NCBI RefSeq assembly: GCF_029784135.1
Contig: NC_073746.1
Coordinates: 163,856,296 to 163,920,295 of the forward strand
Origin: Toxorhynchites rutilus septentrionalis
Lineage: Eukaryota > Arthropoda > Insecta > Diptera > Culicidae
DNA: 64,000 nucleotides
Direction: 5' to 3'
The notes under the pieces were generated by a model. The model was not told the origin of the DNA. It ran no database searches and saw only the letters and a list, made by a program, of their open reading frames with translations. The position numbers and the translations under genes are program-made. Of the stretch, positions 12,918-23,692 are shown piece by piece (the first letter of the stretch is position 1; every line of letters starts with the position of its first letter).

Positions 12918-14930
12918 GGGGAGAGGGAGGCACATTCGGACACTTTTTTCCTTGATTTTTAATATAAAAAATACTTAAAAAACAAACCTAAATTCAACTT
13001 GCTTGTTATTGAGGCATCGAAGTATTACATGGGCGTGTTGGAGGTGTACGTTGATGCGATTACGAATGGTTTATTCGAATTTTAGAAAATTCCTTTTTGT
13101 CCGAATGTGCGCCTTGGTTGGGCAGTTTCGGATAGTCCTGGGACACTTTCAGACAACGAAGAAAAACATAGCTAGCTTAATGATTTTTTTTTAAATTTTT
13201 TTCATATAAATCGTTTATTTTTACAGGCTCAGTTATATAAGTTTAAAGGAGCCGAATTCCTTACTGTATCGTTACTAGTATATATAAACATTTTTCCTTA
13301 ATTCTAATGTTAATAATGTGGAAAACCGACTCTAGTTTAGAAGGATGACATATTTTCTTCAGGAAAAGAGGGGATATACGGATATGTTGACAATAATGAA
13401 ATTTTTTGTTAGCAACAATTTCTTAGGTTTCCTCTTATTACCAGCATTTTCTACATTCTTCTATTTATAAGTATTTGTCTGAACGGACTCTCCTTGCTAT
13501 GAAGATTCAGTCAAAATTCGTGATGTTCACTTCTTGCGTCCTCGTGTGGTGGTTTTCCGCGGTGAAGCTATTGGAAAAAGGTTCAACATTTTCCAGGGAC
13601 AAGGTTGGCAAAGTAAAATCTGTCTGTGCTGTAGACGCATTGTTTTGCAGCAATATTGTATTACCCGATGGGTCAGTTGCTACTTCCACTCCAGTAGGTT
13701 AAATAATCTGAGCATTCAAAATCCTTGTCCGAAAAAAACCGTTTCTTGAGAATGGATAGCAAGCTGTCATTTTGGATCCAGCTAGGATATTATTCGGTGT
13801 GAAAGAAGCATTATATGCTGGTGCAACTATACCTGCAAGATCGTGTACAGATTTAGTTTTTCCAGGATGGTTCAGTAGCCAATCGTTCTGGGAAACTGAG
13901 AGCTGTTGCTTGAAATGGCGTGAACTGAAATAACCAGCGGCTTTAAGCGATGTGGGCAATGAGGTGGAAAGGATACATGAATTATGCCATTTTCTCGATA
14001 ATATTTAATTGTTTCCAAAGAGCAATGGCTTTTGTGATTTTCGAGCAAAATTGATTCGTTTACGCTGCTTTTCTGTTACCTTTTTCAAATGTTCCAGAAC
14101 ATTGAGAAACAGTTTTCCCGTCATCCAACCGCTGGTTGGTCAATTGGCGAAGCAAATGGACCCAATCGCATCACCTGTGAGCATAGAATCATGAAAACGT
14201 TCCGTTCGAAACTGGTTCGATAGCTCTTTTCATCTCATCTTCTTTGATGCTGGCTCTATCGGTTTTCTTTTTGTAGTTCCGAAACATCATTAGGCCTGAG
14301 AATCAGAATAAATTGATATTTGTTAGTGAACAACAATCAAATACATCACAACACAACACATGATAGTTTTATGGGGTGTTAAACAGTATCCGAATGTGCC
14401 CCATCACCATCTGAAGATGAATCATAATTTTATCTAATAAATAGACCTTGGTGTCCGCGTTGTATGCGCGTTTTTTCATTGATGTTAGTTACTAACTGAG
14501 ATGGTGTATTAAAATTTTAAAATCATTCACAAAAAAAAATGGGGAAATACTCACAACTTCAAGCTCAAAAGTTTCGAAAAGAGTATGGAAAAAGGCACTG
14601 TGTGGTTTTCGTAAGGATTAAACGACCAGGAACTGTCAAATTATATAATAGCTGTTGGTGGAAGGGCTTCAACTTCTTCTTGAATGGCGTTAACGTCCCT
14701 GTGGAACTTTTGCCGTCTCAACGTATGCATTAACTAGCGTCATTCATTAATACTTAGTTGAGATTACTTAAGCCAAATAACACGACTTGAATGTATTCCG
14801 AGGGGCAAGCTAACCACTCGGCCACGGGTGCACCAACTATAAAGCTACAAACTTACTTATATTTTTAATTTGATTGAAAATTGTACCACCTATTTTTTAA
14901 AAGCCTTGTCCGAAACTGTCTCCTTTCCCC
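12918..14930 (-). mobile_element. Degraded Tigger/jerky-like DNA transposon
   Basis: TA-flanked (12916-12917, 14931-14932) with imperfect ends GGGGAGAGGGAGGCACATTC and a related inverse. Minus-strand fragments read as a pogo/Tigger-type DDE transposase: SGWMTGKLFLNVLEHLKK near 14100, HPGKTKSVHDLAGIVAP, and NNILAGSKMTACYPFSRN (13700-13960), the family's GxxxTGIYPFN motif. Many frameshifts are present. A tRNA-derived SINE sits inside it at the right. Confidence 0.7.
14668..14834 (-). repeat. tRNA-derived SINE copy, internally deleted
   Basis: This minus-strand copy matches the full SINE at 27302-27583 at both ends: the A-box side (GGCCGAGTGGTTAGC) and the CAACTAAGTA / GAAGAAG-type 3' end. The middle part with the B box is missing. 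It is nested in the Tigger-like element 12918-14930, so it inserted after that element. Confidence 0.75.
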
Positions 14931-17059
14931 TACCATTAGACGGCAAATTTATCCAGCAATTTTTTTTCAACAGTGGAAACAATAAAACAAATGAGCAATT
15001 TAACGAATAAAAGAGGTATGTTTTTCGAGCGAATGCAAAGGCAAATCATGTATTATGGATTGTTTATTTCAACTTGGTTCCCGTGAATGTTGTATGCAAC
15101 ACAATATGTAGGAATGAGGGTGATGCAGATGGTGAAGTGGGTTAGTAAAATGGCTGCAATTTCATAGAAATTCAGTATCTCATAAAATCATAATTTCAGC
15201 GATACCAAAGTGGTATTGTCACGGCCCACAGACAGTGTGTCAGTGTGAATGACGTGGAATATATTCAGCAAACGAACATTATTTTACCGAAAAAATAACC
15301 ACTTCCGATGACTTACAGTACCATAGCTACCCATTAAAAATAAAGCGGTTTTATGATTTCATGTGTATTTTGCCTCAAAATATCATGAAATTGTAAATAT
15401 TTTCAGCATTTCTTGTTTCTTCTTCTCATTCAATGTAATCAATGACGATATATATTTTTTTATTTACCGATCCACATTCGGCTGCCATTCCACCCTATCA
15501 TGTGTCACTCTGATATTCATTATTCGTTTTCAGTTAGGCAGTTGAAAAGTTGAGCTTCTGGGAGGAAATCTAATTTTGTTTTTTTTTTCATTACAACCCG
15601 TTTGACGGTTATGAGTGCATATAACTAACGATCCTTTTCATGGCCACCATTTGGAGTTTCAAAAGTTTTAACCGATTTCTGAACAATGAACAGAATTACA
15701 TAAAAACAATTGTTCCGTACAATCACATTCCTACGTCAAATTTACTTCCGTGCTCCTAGGCTCAGACCCTTCTACTTTTTTTGTTTTTAAGAGGTTTTAA
15801 ATTTCTTCAGTTCATTCTTCTCTAGCCCTGAATAGGGTCCTTGTGGAAAGAAACTCAACTCCATATTACTCCTTCATCCATCACCACAGAAAGACAATCT
15901 ATTTTCGCTCGATGTTCGCCAGCAACGATGTTGTTTCGATGACCAGCAAACAAGAAGTGGTGTAGGTTCAAAACGCGGATGGCTTATTTATACCAAATAA
16001 GTTGAAAACTGGCAGAAATGGATGTACTGGTTGCTTGTTATTGACGGCACAGGAAGTTAAGCAAATCGGCAGAACGAATGTATAGGAAAATGGGAAGGCT
16101 TCCAGTTTTCATTACTTTAAACCGTTTAGGGATTAAGGAATGGTTATGTATAGCATATCGAAAAAATCTTAGAGAATTTCCGATTCGATAGATATGCAAA
16201 TCATTAGAATTCGTTCGCTGTGGAAATAGTTTTCTGATTTAAGACCCTTCCTGAAAGTAACTCTACGTCAAAAATACAATATTAATGAAAGGGTTGGTCA
16301 CTCAGTTGTTCGATGATTTTTATTTGTGTTTCAATATGGTTGGCACCCATTCATTGAATTACCTTCTGTTTCATAAACATCCGTTTGCGGAGAAAAATAT
16401 CCTTAGGATAAAATTTGTCACGTAGCGAAACAATTTCAAAAAATACATTGTGTACCAAGTTCCGGGATCCAAGCTATATCAAACTATTATTTGCTATTAT
16501 ATAAACTGTTTCTGAAAATGATTATCTAAGAGTTTTGAAGCCAGAATCCGTCGAATACGGCTCGAATATCACAATCTAGAAAGGTGTGCCCTTCCACACG
16601 ATAATGTGATAATCAATATTTGGCTCGAAGTCGTGTTTCTGACCTTAATCATCGGTTCTATTCACCTGATGTGGTACCCTGTGTCATTTTCACTTTTCCC
16701 AAAAGTTAAGACAGAATTGAAAAGACATTTTTTGACGTAATTGGAATCGGAATCAAATGTATTCATTTGAAGTGTTGAAGCCGGAATGAGCTAGAGCTCG
16801 CATTTGAAACGCTATTATTGCTATTATATATTAGCAGTAATGGTGCTCAACTTCAAATTCCTAATCATTTCCCAAGAAAATGCTGAAGAAGATGATCAAT
16901 GGATTACGTTTTTGTATTGCTGTGTAATTTGTGGAAATTCAAAAATTAAAATCTAGCTTTTTTCAGGTATTAATCAAATAATTATGGGACGAAAAGTTTT
17001 CATCTACAAACAAGAATGTTTCCGGAAGAGAAGCTTCAAAGTTATAGTTTTTTTAATGT
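14931..17059. repeat. Gene-free stretch with dispersed repeat R2 arm
   Basis: No gene is visible. At about 16060-16275 lies an arm of dispersed repeat R2 (GCAAATCGGCAGAACGAATG, then AAACCGTTTAGGGATTA), ending in CTCTACGTCAAAAATAC. Other R2 copies are at 38795-39060, 42160-42415 and 60075-60345. Around 15830-15960 is a piece shared with 33700-33860 (CAGCAACGATGTTGTT). Confidence 0.55.
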
Positions 17060-17251
17060 TACTAATGTGAGATACGCTCTTAAAAGAAAGTGGATTAAAA
17101 AAAATTGGTCATGCAAAATCCTATCAATATGGGTTTTCTCTAAACCCCATCAATATGAATATCAAATGACTGGCTTGACTAGTAGAATACAGTTATTTAT
17201 GAAAAATGCAAATCTAAGATGGCGGCCGCTACAAAATGGCGGATTACATAT
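17060..17251. repeat. Left part of Tigger-like MITE family R3, split by the BEL element
   Basis: Words such as CATCAATATGAATATCAAAT, GACTAGTAGAATACAG and AAGATGGCGG continue on the other side of the BEL element at 22657-23400. They also occur inverted inside the TA-flanked MITE 45442-46062. The BEL element therefore inserted into an existing copy of this family. Confidence 0.65.
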
Positions 17252-17891
17252 TGTTACGCCTCTCAGACTGAGCGCACCTTAACATCCAATTGCCTCTTCG
17301 AATCTTGTTCAGAGTTTTGAGTTCAATGGATGGAAATAGGAGAAAAAAGGAAAATATAGCAACCATTGTTAGAAGGAAAAATCTAGTAGGCATTGTTGAA
17401 AAGAAAAATCGAGATAGTTAGAAAAGAGAGTAGCAAGTGCGAAGTGCGAAGATTTTCAATGAAAATTAAATTATTTGAATTTCTAGATCAGGTAAAAGAA
17501 ACAAAATTATTTGATTTTGAATTCGAGTTAAAAATTAATTCATTCATAGATTAGCACCAAGCATACACCTAGCCTCAGTTAAATTATTCTACTGCTAAGT
17601 GATTTATCTACTATAAAGGGTAAGCACTTAAGTTTACTTAAATTAAACCTTAACTTATTTCTAACATTATACTTAAAATAAATAGGCTAGCTAAAAGGCG
17701 TATTGAATACACCTGAGGAGGCTTCCTGATAGAACAGGCAACAGGAGTCATTAAACGTAAGACTTACTAACTAGACCAGAAACAATCATATGTAACTAAT
17801 TAAAATTTAATTATAGGAAATTTTAATATACCCAGCAAAAATAGTGGTGATTTGTTTTTCGGAAACTGCACTCCTGTTGGCGAAGCCAACA
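17252..17891 (+). repeat. BEL element 5' LTR
   Basis: 640 bp, TGTTACGCC..GCCAACA. It contains AATAAA near 17680 (TTAAAATAAATAGGC) that could serve as the polyadenylation signal. It differs from the 3' LTR at about 8 positions plus one indel. Confidence 0.93.
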
Positions 17892-17918
17892 TTTTAAAAT
17901 TTCGTTTTAAACATAACG

Positions 17919-20246
17919 ATGTTGGAGCGGACCACAAACCCTCCAGACGGAACCGGTAAACAAGCTACCGCAGATCATCGAAACCTTATTGGCTCAACTC
18001 CGGAAGTTTCAAGTCTCCATAACATGGTAGATCCGCCCGCGGGTACATCTAAATCTACCGTTGTACAACAAAGTACGTCGAAGGTGCCATGTTCATGTTT
18101 GGAATGTGAGAAACCGGACACTAGTAGCATGGTCCAATGCGACAAGTGTGATGGATGGGCTCATTATTCATGTGTAGGTGTGGATGAAGACATTGCGGAC
18201 CGAAGTTGGAACTGCTCGAAATGTGAAATCGCGGGAGTATACCGGAAAGGTAAACTGAAGTCCAAGAAGATCTCATCAGCGCTGAAGACATCGAACGCCA
18301 AGGACCGGAAGAAGACGTTACTTGTTGCGATAGTGAAAGGTGGCGGGAAGAAGACGACATCGAAGGTTGTTAAAAAGTCAACCGATAATGGTCATGCTAA
18401 GGAATTTGCTGATACAGAAGCATGCGGAAGAGGTGGAATGTCTGTGGATAAAACTAATGACACGGCGCAGAAGGCTAAATCGATTGTTTCTGCGTCTTCC
18501 TTTAAATCTGCCAAAGCACGTTTGGAGGTTCGCTTGAAGCAGATTGAAGCAGAAGAAACGCTGATGGCAGAAGAAATGAAACGTAAGCGCGAGCTAGTAA
18601 ATAAGAAGTTCGAAGTCCTCAAGGAGTTGGCTGACCTGGAAGATGATGGTGAATCTGTGGACGATACACCAAACTCTCACGGTAAAGTGGAAGGTTGGCT
18701 GAAGGACAACGACAGAAAATTCGTAAAAGAAAAACACGATTCAGAGCACGATGGAGAGGATAAGTTTGAGGATGACGCCAGCAACAGTGAAGAGGACGTT
18801 TCTGTCAACAACGAGAGCAACCAAGTATCTGGAGATGAGTCAGAAATGGGAGATGAAGAAGTGTTGGAAGAGAACCATGGCATAGAATCATTCAAACCCG
18901 GAAGGCAATCGACGATGAAGGATGCAGCTAGTAGAACGTCAGGAGCGGGATCTAAGAGTCCTTTACAAAGATACAAACGACTCACTAAAAATGAGTTTGC
19001 AGCGCGTCAGGTCGTTCCACGTGAATTGCCCAAGTTTAGCGGCAATCCCGAAGAACGGCCAATGTTCGCCTCAACCTACGAAGATACCACAGAAATGTGT
19101 GGGTACACCGAAGCCGAGAATATGAACCGCTTAAGAAATTGCTTGAAGGGGGAAGCGTTTTATGCAGTTCGCAGTTTTCTCATGCGCCCGGCAACGGTGG
19201 GAAAAGCAATGAATGCCTTAAAGTTGCGGTTTGGAAGACCGGAGACAATCATCGAGTACCTTAAGGACAAGATCCTGTCGTTGCCGGCTATCAAAGAAGA
19301 AGCAATAAATAAGATCGTTGATTTTGCTCTTGAGGTGCAGAACTTGAGTGCCACCATAGAAGCTTGCGGAAAAATGGAGTATAGCTCTGACGTAACTCTG
19401 CTGAAGGAATTAGTGAACAAATTACCACCTCACATCAGGCTTGATTGGGCGAAGTACCGGAAGAACAAATCAAAGGTGAAGCTTTCTACATTCAGCCGTT
19501 GGATATATGGTCTGGCAGAGGACGTAAACGTTGTTTTCGAACCACAGTTTCGAGTAGGAAAACAGAAGTACGTGAATACCCATTCAGAAGAGGTTGGTAA
19601 AGAGGAGTCACAGAAAATCCCTCAGAAACCTGTAGCGAAGGCTGATTCCTCAACGAGCGCAGCAGCAGATAAAAACAAAAGTTGTTTGGTGTGCAAAGGT
19701 GGTTGTACGAACGTCGGGAAATGTAAACGATTCCAGGAGTTATCGTATGAGGCAAAATGGGCGACCATCCGGGAATTCCATCTATGTCGTAGGTGCTTAC
19801 GACGCCATAAAGGAGGCTGTGATGGTGCGTGTGGAAAAAATGGATGTACCTTTAGACACCATGCGTTGTTACACAAGGATCTCAACGATACGGTTACTGT
19901 TGGGGAATCCGGAAATGACACTTCACGTCGAATGCAAAACGAGGAGCGCAACATTAATACTCATCTATCCGGCAGTGGTCCAGGTACTTTCCGCTATGTG
20001 CCCGTTACGCTCTATGGAAATAACAAGCAGGTGAAATGCTTCGCCTTCCTTGATGATGGATCGGAGCTGACTCTCGTTGACGAGGAATTAGTTAAAGAGT
20101 TGCAGCTTTCTGGAGTACTGCGCCCACTTTGTCTCAAATGGACCGGAGGTACACATCGTTTCGAGTCGAACTCGCACAGCGTAAATATTGAGATCTCCGG
20201 TCACGAAGGCAAACGATATCGGCTTCAAGACGTCAGAACGGTTTAA
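17919..20246 (+). CDS. BEL Gag-protease with N-terminal PHD finger (775 aa)
   Basis: Residues 60-102 form a C4HC3 PHD finger (C60, C63, C74, C77, H82, C85, C99, C102), unusual at the N terminus of a retroelement Gag. A basic Lys-rich stretch and a coiled coil (about 205-245) follow, then an acidic region. The DUF1759-type Gag core begins at about 370 (PRELPKFSGNPEERPMF). A Cys/His zinc region follows (CLVCKGGC..CRRCLRRHKGGC). The retropepsin active site is LDDGSELTLVD near 715. The frame ends at TAA 20244-20246. The same frame continues straight into the integrase part after 10 more codons, so the stop looks like one nonsense mutation in a single polyprotein. Confidence 0.88.
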   Translation: MLERTTNPPDGTGKQATADHRNLIGSTPEVSSLHNMVDPPAGTSKSTVVQQSTSKVPCSCLECEKPDTSSMVQCDKCDGWAHYSCVGVDEDIADRSWNCSKCEIAGVYRKGKLKSKKISSALKTSNAKDRKKTLLVAIVKGGGKKTTSKVVKKSTDNGHAKEFADTEACGRGGMSVDKTNDTAQKAKSIVSASSFKSAKARLEVRLKQIEAEETLMAEEMKRKRELVNKKFEVLKELADLEDDGESVDDTPNSHGKVEGWLKDNDRKFVKEKHDSEHDGEDKFEDDASNSEEDVSVNNESNQVSGDESEMGDEEVLEENHGIESFKPGRQSTMKDAASRTSGAGSKSPLQRYKRLTKNEFAARQVVPRELPKFSGNPEERPMFASTYEDTTEMCGYTEAENMNRLRNCLKGEAFYAVRSFLMRPATVGKAMNALKLRFGRPETIIEYLKDKILSLPAIKEEAINKIVDFALEVQNLSATIEACGKMEYSSDVTLLKELVNKLPPHIRLDWAKYRKNKSKVKLSTFSRWIYGLAEDVNVVFEPQFRVGKQKYVNTHSEEVGKEESQKIPQKPVAKADSSTSAAADKNKSCLVCKGGCTNVGKCKRFQELSYEAKWATIREFHLCRRCLRRHKGGCDGACGKNGCTFRHHALLHKDLNDTVTVGESGNDTSRRMQNEERNINTHLSGSGPGTFRYVPVTLYGNNKQVKCFAFLDDGSELTLVDEELVKELQLSGVLRPLCLKWTGGTHRFESNSHSVNIEISGHEGKRYRLQDVRTV

Positions 20247-20276
20247 GAGCTTCAGTTACCTTGTCAGTCGCTGGAC

Positions 20277-21974
20277 ATGAACTATCTCGAACGCGAGTTT
20301 AGCTGTTTACGAAATCTTCCTATCGATTCTTACTCAGAAGTCCGTCCCCGAATCCTGATCGGCCTCAAGCACGCCAACATAATGCTGGTACGCAAAAGCC
20401 GTGAAGGTAAAATGAGTGAACCTATCGCGGTGAAGACTAACCTTGGCTGGGTCGTTTATGGTGTTCAATCAACGGTGGATTCCATGAATACTAGTCACAC
20501 CTACCATATCTGCACTTGCAGTGAGTCGGATGATACGAAACTCCATCAAATAGTGAAAAATTATTTCTCACTGGACAGTGCAGGAATCATCAAGCAAGAA
20601 CGCACATTGTTATCCAGAGAAGATGAGCAAGCTGTGGCGCTTCTGGAATCCCGTACTCGCTACAACGGCGAACGGTTCGAAACCGGATTACTGTGGCGAT
20701 CAGATGGTATCCGTCTACCGAATAACAGATCAATAGCAAATCGGCGTTTTAAATGCTTGGAAAATCGCATGGATAGAGATAAGGAACTGGCGAAGGTCCT
20801 ACACGAAAAAATGGCAGACTACAGAACGACAATTCTACCACCAAACCATCCGATAACGTCGCTGCTTCTCCGCTATTATCATGAAAGGTACCTGCACCGC
20901 AATCACGAGATTGTTGTGAATGCAGTCCGTCAAAAATACCGCATCTTCCGTCTTAGACCGGCCCTTGCGAAAATCCGAAAAAATTGCCAATGGTGCAAGA
21001 ACCGCGATGTACTTCCTCAGCCTCCGGAAATGGCAGATCTCCCAGAAGCTAGGTTGGCAGCGTACACTAGACCTTTTGCTCACGTGGGGATTGATTATTT
21101 TGGACCAATTGAAGTATCTGTGGGTCGGAGGATCGAGAAGCGATGGGGAGTTTTACTGACCTGTCTGACAACCAGAGGGGTCTATATTGAAGTAGCTAGC
21201 ACTCTAACGACTAACTCTTGTATAATGGCCATTAAAAACTTCATTGTACGGAGGGGAACGCCAGTCAGCTTCTACAGCGACTGTGGCACTAACTTTGTAG
21301 GCGCTAGCAAGGTGCTTCGAGAAGCCTTGCGCGAAGTTGACCGACACCAGTTGATGCGAGAGTTCGTGACACCAACTACGTCCTGGCACTTCAACCCACC
21401 TGCTTCGCCCCACATGGGTGGAATCTGGGAGCGCCTAATACGGTCGGTAAAGCGCAATCTGATGGAAGTCCTTGCAGTGAAGCACCCTACTGACGAGGAG
21501 TTGCGGAATGCGTTGATGGAGATAGAGGGTATACTCAATTCGAGGCCACTAACGCATGTTCCCATCGAAGACGAAGCAGCTGCAGCATTGACACCAAACC
21601 ATTTTATTTTGGGGTCATCGGATGGATCTAAACCGCTAACCCTGATTGATGACGACAAAGCGAATCTACGGCGGGGATGGCCAACATCTCAGTGGTTGGC
21701 CAATCTTTTTTGGAAGCGCTGGATCAAAGACTACCTCCATGAAATATCCCGGCGCACGAAGTGGTACGAAAAGGTAAAGCCATTAGAAGTTGGAGATATC
21801 GTGCTCATCGTCGACGTCGACAATCCGAGGAACTGTTGGCCAAAAGGAAAAGTTATCGGTGTGGTGTCCAGTGGTGGCCAGACGCGTAAAGCGACGGTAC
21901 AGACTAGCAGCGGTGTTTATGAAAGACCGGTGGTGAAGCTGGCGGTATTGGATGTCCGTCGCGGAGTCGAGTAA
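20277..21974 (+). CDS. BEL Pol remainder: post-protease region fused to integrase (565 aa)
   Basis: It starts in the region that normally leads from protease to RT (RPRILIGLKHANIML, NLGWVVYG). After KMADY (about 20820) it jumps directly to the integrase side (HPITSLLLRYYHERYLHRNH). The expected RT (YxDD) and RNase H, about 500 residues, are missing, yet the frame is preserved. Integrase is complete: zinc-binding H..H..CQWC, then GIDYFGP, YSDCGTNFVGA and GGIWERLIRSVK with the D,D,E residues. A DUF5641-type C-terminal domain follows (WLANLFWKRWIKDYL). The copy cannot supply RT itself but may have been mobilised in trans. Confidence 0.88.
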   Translation: MNYLEREFSCLRNLPIDSYSEVRPRILIGLKHANIMLVRKSREGKMSEPIAVKTNLGWVVYGVQSTVDSMNTSHTYHICTCSESDDTKLHQIVKNYFSLDSAGIIKQERTLLSREDEQAVALLESRTRYNGERFETGLLWRSDGIRLPNNRSIANRRFKCLENRMDRDKELAKVLHEKMADYRTTILPPNHPITSLLLRYYHERYLHRNHEIVVNAVRQKYRIFRLRPALAKIRKNCQWCKNRDVLPQPPEMADLPEARLAAYTRPFAHVGIDYFGPIEVSVGRRIEKRWGVLLTCLTTRGVYIEVASTLTTNSCIMAIKNFIVRRGTPVSFYSDCGTNFVGASKVLREALREVDRHQLMREFVTPTTSWHFNPPASPHMGGIWERLIRSVKRNLMEVLAVKHPTDEELRNALMEIEGILNSRPLTHVPIEDEAAAALTPNHFILGSSDGSKPLTLIDDDKANLRRGWPTSQWLANLFWKRWIKDYLHEISRRTKWYEKVKPLEVGDIVLIVDVDNPRNCWPKGKVIGVVSSGGQTRKATVQTSSGVYERPVVKLAVLDVRRGVE

Positions 21975-22015
21975 GGTGGACCGATCGGATCATGCGGTCC
22001 GCTTACGGGGGGGAG

Positions 22016-22656
22016 TGTTACGCCTCTCAGGCTGAGCGCACCTTAACATCCAATTGCCTCTTCGAATCTTGTTCAGAGTTTTGAGTTCAATGGATGGAAA
22101 TAGGGGAAAAAAGGAAACTATAGCAACCATTGTTAGAAGGAAAAATCTAGTAGGCATTGTTGAAAAGAAAAATCGAGATAGTTAGAAAAGAGAGTAGCAA
22201 GTGCGAAGTGCGAAGATTTCCAATGAAAATTAAATTATTTGAATTTCTAGATCAGGTAAAAGAAACAAAATTATTTGATTTTGAATTCGAGTTAAAAATT
22301 AATTCATTCATAGATTAGCACCAAGCATACACCTAGCCTCAGTTAAATGATTCTACTGCTAAGTGATTTATCTACTATAAAGGGTAAGCACTTAAGTTTA
22401 CTTAAATTAAACCTTAACTTATTTCTAACATTATACTTAAAATAAATAGGCTAGCTAAAAGGCGTATTGAATACACCTGAGGAGGCTTACTGATAGAACA
22501 GGCAACAGGAGTCACTAAAACGTAAGACTTACTAACTAGACCAGAAACAATCATATGTAACTAATTAAAATTTAATTATAGGAAATTTTAATATACCCAG
22601 CAAAAATAGTGGTGATTTGTTTTTCGGAAACTGCACTCATGTTGGCGAAGCCAACA
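22016..22656 (+). repeat. BEL element 3' LTR
   Basis: 641 bp, matching the 5' LTR with about 98.7% identity by eye. It is preceded by the G-run polypurine tract and followed by the CATAT duplication. Confidence 0.93.
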
Positions 22657-22661
22657 CATAT

Positions 22662-23400
22662 TTTCTCAAAACCCCATCAATATGGATATCAAATGAAAGG
22701 GATTAACTAGTAGAACACAGTTATTTATGTAATTTAGTCCAAGATGACCGCAGTTCCCAAATAAACAATTACTTTTCAATGGTTTCATTCAGCTTGCCCT
22801 GTTTGTATGTATGTTTGAGTGTTTGTAGGATTGTCCCACATTGATTGAAATTTGATCCCGTTCCTGATCACTGATTGATCTGAAATTTGGAACATACCTT
22901 TAATTCTACTGCCATTATAAAACTGCTTATCGATCTTGATAAATTCAATTTGGCCGCCGCTGAAAAATGGCTGAATGGCTTTACTTGGAGAATACACTAC
23001 ATTATGAACAACATAAGTTCGAGAAGGTCGCCGCCACAAAATGGTCGACTATGTATTTTTTGCAATCCTCTCAATATTGGTATCAAATGAAATGATTCAA
23101 CTAATAGAATACAGTACATCATCAAAATATTCCGATGAGAATTAGGTAAGAAATGTTCACTATCCACAGGTAATTGTGTCATCATATATCCCACGATTCT
23201 ATTTTAGTCTCATCATTGCCCTAGATTAATGAAGGTACGAATTTGATAACTACTAACTGCTACTTGTCTAATTATTTTCTAACTTTTAGTACATTAAACC
23301 GAACAACTTAATTTTTTTTTGTTTATTTTATTTTCTAGTTCTTAGTAAATTATCTGTTTCATTAGTGTACTTCTCTACAATAAAACCATTGAACTTTTTT
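22662..23400. repeat. Right part of Tigger-like MITE family R3
   Basis: Continuation of the repeat split by the BEL element. It shares with 45442-46062 (inverted) the words AATTTGGCCGCCGCTGAAAA, GGAGAATACACTACATTATG and ACTACTAACTGCTACTTGTC. No coding potential. Confidence 0.65.
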
Positions 23401-23692
23401 TTAAATTTTTATTTCTTACCTAACTGTTTGCGACCGACATCGCGAAAAAGGAGCAAGAAAAAAAAGCAACTTTCGTTTCCCATGGAAAATCACTTTACTT
23501 TTTTACTTTCAATTGATTTATTTGAAACTCATTGTTGAAAAAAAAAATATTTATATTATTTAAGTTCATTGTGAAAACATGAACATAAACAAAACATAAC
23601 CGTTATTGAATTGGATACATGGTGAAAATAAAAACATTTTTCATTTGAAATTCATTTTGAATTATTTTTAAGCAATTGTTTATTTTTCTTCC

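Larger units (their letters stand above)
17252..22656 (+). mobile_element. BEL/Pao LTR retrotransposon, RT-deleted
   Basis: A complete-ended 5.4 kb element. The LTRs are 17252-17891 and 22016-22656, starting TGTTACGCC and ending GCCAACA. They are flanked by the 5-bp target duplication CATAT (17247-17251, 22657-22661). They differ at about 8 substitutions and one indel in 640 bp, so insertion is fairly recent. A G-rich polypurine tract (ACGGGGGGGAG) abuts the right LTR. I see no convincing primer-binding site after the left LTR. The interior encodes Gag with a PHD finger, a protease, and integrase with the downstream domain, but no reverse transcriptase or RNase H. Confidence 0.93.
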
